This document shows positions 34,687 through 46,178 of a DNA stretch of 64,000 bases, piece after piece. The DNA is taken from NCBI GenBank assembly GCA_009363875.1, contig CM018680.1:11601625-11665624 (forward strand), in the 5' to 3' direction. The position numbers and the translations under genes are program-made. This DNA comes from Mikania micrantha (lineage: Eukaryota; Streptophyta; Magnoliopsida; Asterales; Asteraceae). Positions within the stretch are counted from its first letter, which is position 1, and the number at the start of each line of letters is the position of its first letter. A model generated the notes under the pieces. It was not told the DNA's origin. It saw only the letters and a list, made by a program, of their open reading frames with translations, and did not search any database.

Positions 34687-35325
34687 ACTGAAAAACATAG
34701 AGATATACATGTTAGTACACTTCAGTTTCTCAATAGAATCAAATCAGAACAATTAACAAATAGATCATTTTGGCCAAATGTAATTGATTTGGCAGAATGA
34801 CCATTGGTCGAATGAGTATATTGACCGAATGAGTCATTCTACCGAATGAATCATCCTGTCGAGTAAGCTACATTCGCAGAATGAGTCATTCACCGAATGA
34901 GCCATTCGCCGAATGGCGTCATTCGTCTGACTGTTGGGATTCAAACACCAGTTGACAAAAAATTCAAATTAATCATAAAAATCATACATTCATGCTCAGA
35001 AACCATCGATTAAGATATTTAAAACTGGTCTATTGTGGTTTCAAGTCCATTTTGTTCATCTATTCAAGGACGTTTTTTTCAAAAACCTAAAACCCTAGAC
35101 CCGGTTCGATTCATGATGATTTCACGGTCAAAAATCGGTTATATTTGATCCACCAGTACCTGAGATGATCTGAAGATGAAATATTAGTATCTTGACCAAG
35201 AAAGATGATGAAAAATCTATGAACCGAGGAGAGAGAGTGATTCGGGAGAATAGAACACACACAGTGGCGAGAGAATGAAAATTGGAGAATGAGGGTAGTT
35301 CGGCCGATTGAATGTTTAAATAGTG
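34687..35325 (-). promoter_or_regulatory. Possible internal promoter and 5' intron of the extra ORF
   Basis: On the minus strand a TATA-like ctatttaaac (about 35314-35323) is followed by a CT-rich leader (tctctctcctcgg), then a 5' splice-like site catctcag|gtactg (intron from 35159) and the 3' site tttttcag at 34688 just before the ORF's ATG. Palindromes of the tcattcggcgaatga type lie upstream (35330-35490) and inside the intron (34780-34925), as they do upstream of the LTR TATA box. This suggests the ORF has its own promoter. It is a prediction from sequence. Confidence 0.4.
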
Positions 35326-36187
35326 TCTGTCATTCGCCGAATGACTCCAGCGAATAACCTGGTTCTCCATAAACTCATTCCCCGAATGAGTTTCATTCTC
35401 AATGTTCATTCGGCGAATGAACCAATCGAATGGCTTCATTCGACCAAGCTAGATTCGGTCGAATGGGCCATTCTCATTATTCATTCGTCTGAATGAGAAT
35501 CTTCACTTATAAAACACAACTTGATTTCAAAATTTCACATTATGATCAGTTAAACATGTGCCATCTATGAAGAATAGTCTGGTTGGTTTAGGATTCAGAT
35601 GTGACAGACATCTGAACCTACAAATGATCATCTAAAATGAAATTAAAAACATAAAATCTTTTTGTATTTTTCTGAAACAAAATACAACTATACAACTAGC
35701 AACTAAAGACAAAGAAACACATATTTTTGAGAGAAGTCTATTGAGAAACAAATACATACACCTGATCACATCATATCAGCATCACTGAATGTTTCACTTC
35801 AGACACATTTGTCTTATGATACGATTACTGATATATTTGTCCAATCTTAAACATAACAGTACATAACTTATAGACAAACTTTATGATCACTCATGTTTTC
35901 TGACTGAGTTACCCATTTCATTTTATCACTAAAGATCAAAATTAGTTGAGAGGCCCCGAGCCCCTCAGTTGGCAAACATCAAACCCATACTCTTTAAAAC
36001 ATATTTACATTACCATAGCAGCGGAACTTCGGGTGATTACATGAAATATGATACACAGATTATACAAACGTTAAACATAACCCACACTTTATAGTTTTAT
36101 ACATAGCCAGTTTATGCCATATTATGCCAGGGTAATCTTCAACCTATGCCATGAGCCCTCAGCTAATCTCTCTCGTTACCATTCAAC

Positions 36188-36992
36188 CTGACATGCATGT
36201 AAAACAAGTCAGCTTTATGCTGGTGAGTTCTAATTAAGTTTTCATAAAATCCTTACTGCACATATATAACATTAACGTTCACTGTTGACCGAGGTCAACA
36301 ATGTCAATCATACTTGAACATAATTCATTTCATCTACATACATATTCTCGCTACATCAATCATACAATACATAAGACCTTAGCCTTTGCTGTTAATCGAA
36401 GTCAACAACCTTTAACATACATATCATCATAGCATAATCTCATACATAACCTACTCATCATCATACTGTGCAAAACTTTAGCCTGAACTGCTGACTCTAG
36501 TCAGCCTGCTTGTGCAGCACAAGTCTCTATGACATTGACGACCCACAGTCGACAGGCCTGTTCTTTCACAGGACTCTATGACTCAGACGACCCACAGTCG
36601 ACAGGCCTGTTCTTTCACAGGACTCTATGACTACCAACCGAAGTTGGTAGCTCATACCGGTACAAGACTTCGTTACATACTTCATTCATACCTAACATGG
36701 TTTAAATCATTTAAACCATCATAAACATAAACACTTTACTGCACCGCAGTGCTCAAATTTTGCCCAACCGCAGCCGGGACTTCAAAACCATATTTCCTAC
36801 TCGACCTCGGTCGAGACTTTAAAAAATCAATTACTTCTCAACCGCAGCGAGACTTAAAACATTCTTTATCTTAAAATATTCTTTTATCTGACCGCAGTCA
36901 GCTTATACAATCATTTTTATAAAATAACTTTCATAACATGCATACCAGCCCAAAATGATAAAACATTTAAAATAGGGCTACAAAGAACTCAC
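36188..36992 (-). other. Putative LTR leader intron (element 2, 3' LTR copy)
   Basis: Minus-strand 5' site atatcag|gtgagttc and 3' site catgcatgtcag|gttg. Just upstream of the 3' site is gaactcaccagcataaagctgac, where cagc (36222-36219) pairs with gctg (36213-36210). The 5' LTR has the same intron at 44157 down to 43353. Confidence 0.55.
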
Positions 36993-37862
36993 CTGATATC
37001 TTACAGTAGCAAGATTCCTCGTAAACTGATACTAATGGTGTAATTCTGCATCAGTTTATACTTAATAAGTTATTTAGGTTTTAACCTACTGATTAGATCT
37101 TTCTGAACGTTCAATGTTAAAGACATTGTCTTAAAAGTCATCAAGTAGTTAATGTTGTTGATTATAATGCTTAAACAGTTCTTAAACAGATTAATGGCTT
37201 AGAAATGATCAATCCTTATCATTGATTTCCCAGATATCATGAAATATCACAATGTAGTGTTAGAATAGGTTTAATAACCATGTTTAACATACTAATCTGA
37301 CAGTCATCATAAACATCAGATAATCGTTCCAATGAGTATGTTAATGATTGTGATTAGTTTGAAACACTTAGATTTAACCTTTGCATTTCAAAGATTAATC
37401 AAACTAATCATCTACATTGTCATAATCAAATGGATTAAACCATTATAACCATAGTTGTGATTTCATGCAAACCGGGCATTACAACGGATCAAAACAAGGA
37501 TTTAACCGTTAGAACATCGTGTTCTTCATTTCCAATCAATCCTAGCCATCATCTAGGCAAAAATCAACAATCCTAACTATATCATTACGTTCAAAATCAA
37601 GATCTAATCAATCAAAATCAAACTAGAAGGTTAAAACGAATCATTACCTAATCTGACGGAGTTTTGACTGCAAAACAACGATCAGAACTTGTAGATACGA
37701 TCCCTGGTATGATCAGAGACTTCTGGTGGCTTCAAATTGAAGGTTTGATAAGAAAAATTCGTCTGATGTTCGTCTGGAGCGAATATGTTCGAGATATGAA
37801 GATGAAATATAATTTTCATGAAATCTGATGAAAGATATCAACTTATTCCACCGCCTCACCCG

Positions 37863-37986
37863 TCGCGTACCGCGACGAGGAGCCAAATAAGGCTTCGCGT
37901 ACCGCGAAGATTTTCGGAGGTTTACAGATATTTTTGGTCCATCGCGTACCGCGAAGGATCCTCAACCACATAGTCGCGTACCGCGA
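37863..37986 (-). promoter_or_regulatory. Four exact TCGCGTACCGCGA palindromes (element 2 LTR)
   Basis: Identical 13-mers start at 37863, 37895, 37942 and 37974, at spacings 32, 47 and 32 bp. The same array is at 45028-45151 in the 5' LTR. On the minus strand it precedes a weak TATA-like attatatttc (about 37807-37817). The motif is the reverse complement of the element 1 motif, and the spacing is the same. Confidence 0.75.
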
Positions 37987-38176
37987 TGAGTCCAAAATTC
38001 CATACTTTGAAATTTTCCTTCGTTTCGCAATTCCGGACAATCCGTAACTCCGTTTCGCGCACGGTTTTCGCCTACGTTCATCTTTTCTCGTGTACTATCA
38101 ATCTGTAGTAATTACCATTGTCAATTCAACATAGATTTTATACACGATCAAATGTGCTAATTATTCGGTTGTTACA

Positions 38177-38190
38177 AATCTACCCTCCTT
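38177..38190 (-). other. Polypurine tract of Ty3 element 2
   Basis: Minus strand aaggagggtagatt abutting the 3' LTR start. Confidence 0.75.
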
Positions 38191-38216
38191 ACAATAGGTT
38201 TCGTCCTCGAAACCTG

Positions 38217-41200
38217 TTACGTTTCTAACAAATGTGGGTAGAGTCGTTTCATCTCGTCTTCAGTCTCCCATGTCGTCTCAGATCCTTTTCGATGTTTCCA
38301 TTGAACCTTAACTTGCCTAATCACCTTGTTACGTAACTGTTTTTCTTTCGTATCAACAATTGCAACTGGTTCTTCTATGTAATTTAATTTCTCATCAACT
38401 TCAATGTCATTTAACGGCACATATGCTACATCATCTGCTAGACATTTTCTCAAATGTGAAACGTGGAATGTCGGATGAATTCCACTCAGTTCATCTGGTA
38501 GATCTAATCGGTAAGCTACCTTACCGACCCGTGCTATTATTTGAAAAGGTCCAATAAATCTTGGACTTAACTTTCCTCTCTTCCTGAATCGAATAACTCC
38601 CTTCCATGGTGAAACTTTTAACAATACTTGATCACCTACTTCAAATTCTATTGGCCTCCGTCTTTTATCGGCATAAGACTTCTGTCGATCCTGTGCAGCT
38701 TTCATTCGCGCTTTAACTAGTTGAAGCTTTTCTGTCAAATCTAACACTGCAGCTTTACTTCCCACTTCTTTCTGTCCTACACCTCCCCAACATACCGGTG
38801 TCCTACAACGCCGTCCGTACAATGCCTCATATGGTGGCATTCCAATACTAGCATGGTAGCTATTGTTGTACGAGAATTCCACCAATGGTAAATGATCATC
38901 CCAACTACCACCAAAATCAATAATGCAGGCTCTGAGCATATCCTCTAAAGTTTGTATAGTCCTTTCAGACTGTCCATCGGTCTGAGGATGATACGCAGTG
39001 CTAATATTGAGTCTTGTGCCCATTGATTCATGAAACTGTTTCCAGAATCTTGAAACAAACCGCGTGTCACGATCTGACACTATAGAAACTGGAACTCCAT
39101 GTCTCGTAATTATTTCTTTCACAAATAGTTCAGACAGTTTCTCCGACGTATAAGTCTCCCGTATAGGCAAGAAATGAGCACTTTTCGTTAACCGGTCTAC
39201 AATCACCCAAATAGCATCATGACGTTTCGCCGTAAGAGGCAACTTAGTTATAAAATCCATGGTGATGTGTTCCCATTTCCATTCCGGGACTTCTAAAGGT
39301 TGCACATAACCATAGGGTTTCTGATGTTCAGCTTTCACTTGTGCACATGTCAAACATTTGTTTACGTACTGCATTACATTAAACTTCATACCTGGCCACC
39401 AATAATCCTTTCGAAGGTCTTGATACATTTTTGTTGCACCAGGATGAATAGAGTAACGTGACTTATGTGCTTCATCTAGAATCCTTGACCTGATGTTCCC
39501 ATTTCGTGGAACCCACATTCGACCAAATCGGATCTTAACACCAAACTCATTTTCTTCTAAATTCTTAACTTGACCAAAAATTCTTTCGAACCCAACATTT
39601 TCTTCCTTTAGTCCTTCCTTCTGCGCATCTTTAAGTTCATTCAGGAAATCTGGTGTTATCACCAAACTATAAGACTTAACTTGTATAGCGGAGTGTTCTG
39701 TTTTACGACTTAGAGCATCAGCCACCACATTGGCTTTTCCTGGGTGATACAAAATTCACAGTCATAATCTTTGAGTAGCTCAAACCACCTTCTTTGTCTC
39801 ATATTCAAATCTTTCTGTTCAAAGAAGTATTTTAAACTTTTATGATCTGTGTAGATTGTACATTTCACTCCATATAGATAATGCCTCCAAATTTTTAAAG
39901 CAAATACCACAGCAGCTAATTCCAAATCATGTGTTGGATAATTAGCTTCATGGGTTTTCAATTGTCTTGAGGCATATGCTATTACCTTTCCCCTTTGCAT
40001 AAGTACACAACCCAAACCCAGATAAGACGCATCTGAGTACACCACCATGTCTTCATTACCATCCGGCAATGCTAAAATTGGAGCTTCAGTTAATCTCTTT
40101 TTCAATTCCTCAAAAGCTTGGACCTGAGTTGGACCCCAGTCATATTTTGTTTCTTTCCTAGTCAATTTCGTCAGTGGTGTAGCAATCCTGGAGAAATCCT
40201 GAATAAATCTTCTGTAATAACCTGCTAATCCAAGAAAGCTACGAACTTCCGTTGGTGTTTTCGGAGGATTCCATTTCATAACTGCTTCTACTTTAGCTGG
40301 GTCCACCGTTATGCCTTCTGGACTAATAACATGACCTAAAAATTGTACTTCCCGTAGCCAAAAGGCACATTTAGAGAATTTAGCATAAAGCTTTTCTCTT
40401 CTTAGTATTTCCAGAACTTCCCTGATATGACACGCATGATCACCTTCGCTCCTTGAGTATATTAATATATCGTCAATAAACACAATCACTGATCGGTCTA
40501 ACATAGGTCTGCACACCCGATTCATCAAATCCATAAACGCCGCAGGAGCGTTTGTTAATCCGAAAGACATCACAAGAAACTCATAGTGTCCATAACGTGT
40601 GCGAAACGCTGTCTTTGGAATATCTTGTTCTCTCACCTTTAATTGATGATACCCTGATCTGAGATCTATTTTAGAAAACCAACTTGCCCCTTGCAATTGG
40701 TCGAATAGATCATCAATCCTTGGTAACGGATACTTATTCTTTATTGTGAGCTTATTCAATTCCCTATAATCAATACACATCCTCATACTTCCATCCTTTT
40801 TCTTTACAAACAACACTGGTGCACCCCAAGGTGACACACTCGGTCGTATAAAACCTTTGTCTAGAAGGTCTTGTAGTTGGGTCATTAATTCTTTCATCTC
40901 TGTTGGAGCCAGACGGTACGGTGCCTTGGCGACAGGTTGAGCTCCTGGCACAACATCAATTTGGAATTCGATTTCCCGATCAGGTGGAATTCCTGGCAAT
41001 TCCTCAGGAAATACATCAGGAAAGTTACACACCACGGGTACGTCTTCCAATTCTTTTACTTTAATTTCTTTATCAATAACATAAGCCAGATAAGCGCCAC
41101 ACCCTCGCCTCATAAATTCACTCGCCTTAATCATTGAAATGACTTTAGGCGCATTAAACATTTTATCCCCATAAACCGTTACTGAACTCCCATTAAGAGC

Positions 41201-42781
41201 TGTTAAGAAAATCATATTTCGTCGGCAAACGATGTTAGCCTCATATTTGGCCAACCAATCCATTCCCAAAACTACATCGAAACCTCCTAACGTAATCAGA
41301 AACAACTTAACAGGGAATCTATGACCTTCTATATCAATATAACAATCATCATCAATAGCCTCCGTTACTCTAGTAGATTTACCAAGAGCAGTTTCTATGT
41401 TAAAGGCATTTTCTATCTTTTTAACACTAGCACGCAGTTTATCACAAAAAGTAATAGTCACAAAGCTCATACTTGCACCAGAATCAAATAGCACTGAAGC
41501 AGGGATATCATTAATCAAGAATGTACCTGTCACCACATCCGGGTCTTTGGCTGCCTGATCTCTAGTCATAGTAAAGGCACGAGCTTTTGCCTTTTGTTTC
41601 TCCCCTCCCTTGCTACCTTCCGGTTTGGTAGATTTATTAATTATTGCCTTCGGTTTAAGACAATTTTTGCTAATGTGACCCAATTCACCACAATTATAAC
41701 ACTTTGGCCTACTCGGACAATCAAAAGAGAAATGTCCCATCTTTCCACAACGGTAGCACAAAGTAGTCCCCGTACGACATTCTCCTCCATGTTTCCTTCC
41801 ACACTTAAAGCATGTTTCAACTTCTTCCATTCTAAACCTTTTCATAGGGGGTCCTGATTTTTCATTTCTGTTTCTTTTAAATTTTGATGCCCACTTTTGC
41901 TTTGGTTCCTCCTTTAACGGTTCAGCTTCCACAACATCATCCCAGACAATGCCGCTAATTTCTACGGCTGATTCAAAAGTTCTAGGAGCATGCGCCTTCA
42001 CATGTGTTCGGACTTTAGGCGGTAGTCCTTCCACATATAATTTCAATCTGCGTTCCTCCGTGTTTACCAAATGAGGAACCAGTCTTGACATTTCATTAAA
42101 TTTTGACGTATATTGCCGATGGTTCATACGTCCAGCTTTCAAAGTCAGAAATTCCCGCTCGATTTTATCAATTTCATTCTTTGGACAGAAGTGTTTTATA
42201 ACTAATTCCTTCAAGTCCTCCCATTTAAAACCCTCCACATCAGTAGTAGTCTTTGACTGCTTAACAGTGTTCCACCAATGTAGAGCTTCTTCAGTAAATG
42301 AGTGAGCTGCAAATTTCACAGCTTGATCTTCCCGGCATTCACTGATAGCAATAACCGCCTCCATAGCCGAAACCCAATGACAGGTGGCCACAGCATCCTT
42401 CTTACCATCAAATGAGGGTGGATTGCATCCTTTGAAGGCCTTGTAATCACAACCCTTCCGTTTCTCTGACGTAGAATCACCGTTCTTAGTTCCGGTGATC
42501 ACAACTTCCTCTTCTTTGGTGCTCTCCTTAGTTTCTTCAGACTTGTCTTTCAAAGTATCCTTCAGTATTTTTGTAACCAAAGCTGGTAGCTTATCATCCA
42601 AAACTTTACAGACCTCATCAGAAATAGCCTTCACTACGATAGGCTCTAGAGTAAACTCGTTTTCATCTTCCGGTTGCTCATTGTGCTCGTAGTCGTCTTC
42701 ATTGACGGGTTCTTCATTCTCGATATGTGGTTCTTCAGGTTCCTATGGTTGCTTACGTGGTCTACCCCTTTGTCCAGCCAT
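38217..42781 (-). pseudogene. gag-pol: Ty3 element 2 gag-pol polyprotein (two lesions)
   Basis: The expected start is ATG 42781, giving MAGQRGRPRKQP with an AT-hook-like RGRPRK, but codon 13 is TAG (42743-42745). The next ATG is 42634. Then come a gag capsid domain (HWWNTVKQ), zinc knuckles (CYRCGKMGHFSFDC, CYNCGELGHISKNC), protease DSGAS (41474-41485), RT FIDDILIYS (40469-40480), RNase H (YSDASYLGLG), an integrase zinc finger (HPGATK, CLTCAQ), a D,D,E core (SDRDTRF) and a chromodomain-like C-terminus (TTWETEDEMKRLYPHL). A 1-nt loss at about 39751-39755, in an aaaa run at the RNase H-integrase linker, splits the frame (stop at 39710). The second half stays open to 38217. The layout fits plant chromoviruses with long LTRs (Tekay-like). 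Apart from these two breaks all catalytic motifs are present. Confidence 0.9.
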
Positions 42782-43096
42782 TTAACTACCTACAAGATGC
42801 ATCAATTGGAGAGTCAGTACAGGTTTAGTTTAGCACGAAATAAGCTTTGTAAATCGTTAATGACGTTGATCAGGTGTTATTAACCATTTACCTAACTCAT
42901 AGGCTCTAAACATTTCCCATCACGTCACCCCAAAGTGCATGACTCTAACTATCTTTCTAACCTTACACCTATGTCTTAACTCATACATAACATCCAGCTC
43001 ATGGCATCAAACTACCCTTGACTGGCATTCTTATCATTATGTCCCATTTTCAGTCTAAGTCCAGTCATTAGGGATGACCGGATCTCTCAAACTATG

Positions 43097-43109
43097 GCTC
43101 TGATACCAA
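43097..43109 (-). other. Primer-binding site of Ty3 element 2
   Basis: Minus strand tggtatcagagcc, two to three bases inside the 5' LTR (43112-45341). tRNA-Met type. Confidence 0.88.
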
Positions 43110-43111
43110 CT

Positions 43112-45341
43112 TGAGAGGCCCCGAGCCCCTCAGTTGGCAAACATCAAACCCATACTCTTTAAAACATATTTACATTACCATAGCAGCGGAACTTCGGGTG
43201 ATTACATGAAATATGATACACAGATTATACAAACGTTAAACATAACCCACACTTTATAGTTTTATACATAGCCAGTTTATGCCATATTATGCCAGGGTAA
43301 TCTTCAACCTATGCCATGAGCCCTCAGCTAATCTCTCTCGTTACCATTCAACCTGACATGCATGTAAAACAAGTCAGCTTTATGCTGGTGAGTTCTAATT
43401 AAGTTTTCATAAAATCCTTACTGCACATATATAACATTAACGTTCACTGTTGACCGAGGTCAACAATGTCAATCATACTTGAACATAATTCATTTCATCT
43501 ACATACATATTCTCGCTACATCAATCATACAATACATAAGACCTTAGCCTTTGCTGTTAATCGAAGTCAACAACCTTTAACATACATATCATCATAGCAT
43601 AATCTCATACATAACCTACTCATCATCATACTGTGCAAAACTTTAGCCTGAACTGCTGACTCTAGTCAGCCTGCTTGTGCAGCACAAGTCTCTATGACAT
43701 TGACGACCCACAGTCGACAGGCCTGTTCTTTCACAGGACTCTATGACTCAGACGACCCACAGTCGACAGGCCTGTTCTTTCACAGGACTCTATGACTACC
43801 AACCGAAGTTGGTAGCTCATACCGGTACAAGACTTCGTTACATACTTCATTCATACCTAACATGGTTTAAATCATTTAAACCATCATAAACATAAACACT
43901 TTACTGCACCGCAGTGCTCAAATTTTGCCCAACCGCAGCCGGGACTTCAAAACCATATTTCCTACTCGACCTCGGTCGAGACTTTAAAAAATCAATTACT
44001 TCTCAACCGCAGCGAGACTTAAAACATTCTTTATCTTAAAATATTCTTTTATCTGACCGCAGTCAGCTTATACAATCATTTTTATAAAATAACTTTCATA
44101 ACATGCATACCAGCCCAAAATGATAAAACATTTAAAATAGGGCTACAAAGAACTCACCTGATATCTTACAGTAGCAAGATTCCTCGTAAACTGATACTAA
44201 TGGTGTAATTCTGCATCAGTTTATACTTAATAAGTTATTTAGGTTTTAACCTACTGATTAGATCTTTCTGAACGTTCAATGTTAAAGACATTGTCTTAAA
44301 AGTCATCAAGTAGTTAATGTTGTTGATTATAATGCTTAAACAGTTCTTAAACAGATTAATGGCTTAGAAATGATCAATCCTTATCATTGATTTCCCAGAT
44401 ATCATGAAATATCACAATGTAGTGTTAGAATAGGTTTAATAACCATGTTTAACATACTAATCTGACAGTCATCATAAACATCAGATAATCGTTCCAATGA
44501 GTATGTTAATGATTGTGATTAGTTTGAAACACTTAGATTTAACCTTTGCATTTCAAAGATTAATCAAACTAATCATCTACATTGTCATAATCAAATGGAT
44601 TAAACCATTATAACCATAGTTGTGATTTCATGCAAACCGGGCATTACAACGGATCAAAACAAGGATTTAACCGTTAGAACATCGTGTTCTTCATTTCCAA
44701 TCAATCCTAGCCATCATCTAGGCAAAAATCAACAATCCTAACTATATCATTACGTTCAAAATCAAGATCTAATCAATCAAAATCAAACTAGAAGGTTAAA
44801 ACGAATCATTACCTAATCTGACGGAGTTTTGACTGCAAAACAACGATCAGAACTTGTAGATACGATCCCTGGTATGATCAGAGACTTCTGGTGGCTTCAA
44901 ATTGAAGGTTTGATAAGAAAAATTCGTCTGATGTTCGTCTGGAGCGAATATGTTCGAGATATGAAGATGAAATATAATTTTCATGAAATCTGATGAAAGA
45001 TATCAACTTATTCCACCGCCTCACCCGTCGCGTACCGCGACGAGGAGCCAAATAAGGCTTCGCGTACCGCGAAGATTTTCGGAGGTTTACAGATATTTTT
45101 GGTCCATCGCGTACCGCGAAGGATCCTCAACCACATAGTCGCGTACCGCGATGAGTCCAAAATTCCATACTTTGAAATTTTCCTTCGTTTCGCAATTCCG
45201 GACAATCCGTAACTCCGTTTCGCGCACGGTTTTTGCCTACGTTCATCTTTTCTCGTGTACTATCAATCTGTAGTAATTACCATTGTCAATTCAACATAGA
45301 TTTTATACACGATCAAATGTGCTAATTATTCGGTTGTTACA
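43112..45341 (-). mobile_element. 5' LTR of Ty3 element 2
   Basis: Practically identical to 35947-38176 (offset 7165). It carries the promoter array (45028-45151) and the leader intron (44157 down to 43353). Confidence 0.9.
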
Positions 45342-45440
45342 TTAGTTTATAACTCATTTATGCATATCTTAATACCAGTCATCAAAAATTCTATAAGATT
45401 CCAATTTATTATCTTTTTGTATTTTTCTTGTTCTATCCAG

Positions 45441-45686
45441 ATGGACGGCTTCAGCTAGGTCTTTACAAAGCAGTATGGCACGTATATGGATTTGAACTTA
45501 TTTTGTTTTTGTATTTTCCAAGCTTAATACCAGCTTGTTTTTGTTTTTCTTCAAGCTTAATACCAGCTTGTTTTTGTTTTTCTTCAAGCTTAATACCAGC
45601 TTGTTTTTATTTTTCTTTTGACTCAATCATTCTCATCTGAATGGACGGCTTCAGCTAGGTCTTTACAAAGTAGTATGGCACGTATA
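45441..45686 (+). repeat. 33-bp x 3 minisatellite between two 46-bp direct repeats
   Basis: atggacggcttcagctaggt...ggcacgtata occurs at 45441-45486 and 45641-45686, exactly 200 bp apart, with one mismatch. Between them a 33-bp unit starting aagcttaataccagcttg repeats at 45520, 45553 and 45586. It lies in the copia region between pol and the Ty3 insertion. Confidence 0.85.
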
Positions 45687-46178
45687 CAGACTTGAATTCA
45701 TGAATCATTAGAAACCTTATTAGATCCTATGATGACAGGTGTATGCCTGATTTGAGTCAAAAACTATTCAATACTTAGGTGATTTTATAAAACAAATCCC
45801 ACAAGTCAGACTTTCTAAGATATCATAAATTGTCTATAAATTTTGTAAAGTCAGCCTATCAGTACATCAAATCACAATTCTCACGTGTTTTCAGCCTATG
45901 CATTCACCTTAGCTTTTAGGACATGATATATTAATGCATTACTTTCTCAAAGAAAACCTTCTCATTTTTATAATTTTTCAAATGTTTTTTTATTAATTTT
46001 TTTTTATTTTTCAAAATTTTAGATGTTTTTGGTTTTTCAATTTAGTTACTATCTCCCCCTAAAAACCTAAAACAGAAAATCTTTTTTTTTTGTTTTGGAT
46101 TAATATAATGAAATAAACAAGAATACTAAATTAAAGATGGAAATAAAACAAAACAAAACAAACTAAGAAAATCGATGA

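Larger units (their letters stand above)
35947..38176 (-). mobile_element. 3' LTR of Ty3 element 2
   Basis: Minus-strand LTR starting TGTAACAACCG and ending GGGCCTCTCA-type sequence (plus strand tgagaggcccc at 35947). It contains two 49-bp tandem units (ctctatgac...ttctttcacagga, about 36525-36622), four exact tcgcgtaccgcga motifs (37863-37986) and a likely intron (36992 down to 36188). The 65-codon frame inside is not a gene. Confidence 0.9.
35947..45341 (-). mobile_element. Ty3 element 2: young, nearly intact, inserted in the copia element
   Basis: Two 2,230-bp LTRs (35947-38176 and 43112-45341) enclose one gag-pol on the minus strand. The target duplication ttagt is perfect (35942-35946 and 45342-45346). 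The only LTR difference I noticed is c/t at 38069/45234, so insertion is recent. The coding region has just two lesions, an early TAG and a 1-nt frameshift. It sits between the copia pol and its extra ORF, so it is younger than the copia element. Confidence 0.93.

Noticed and set aside
37843..38040. 65-codon frame SSRYATMWL.. (also at 45008-45205)
   Set aside because: Same reason: it spans the tcgcgtaccgcga array in both LTRs of element 2.
39710..39760. Programmed -1 frameshift in Ty3 element 2
   Set aside because: The break is at the RNase H-integrase linker in an aaaa run, not at a gag-pol border, and lacks a slippery heptamer and stimulatory structure. A 1-nt loss or assembly error is simpler.
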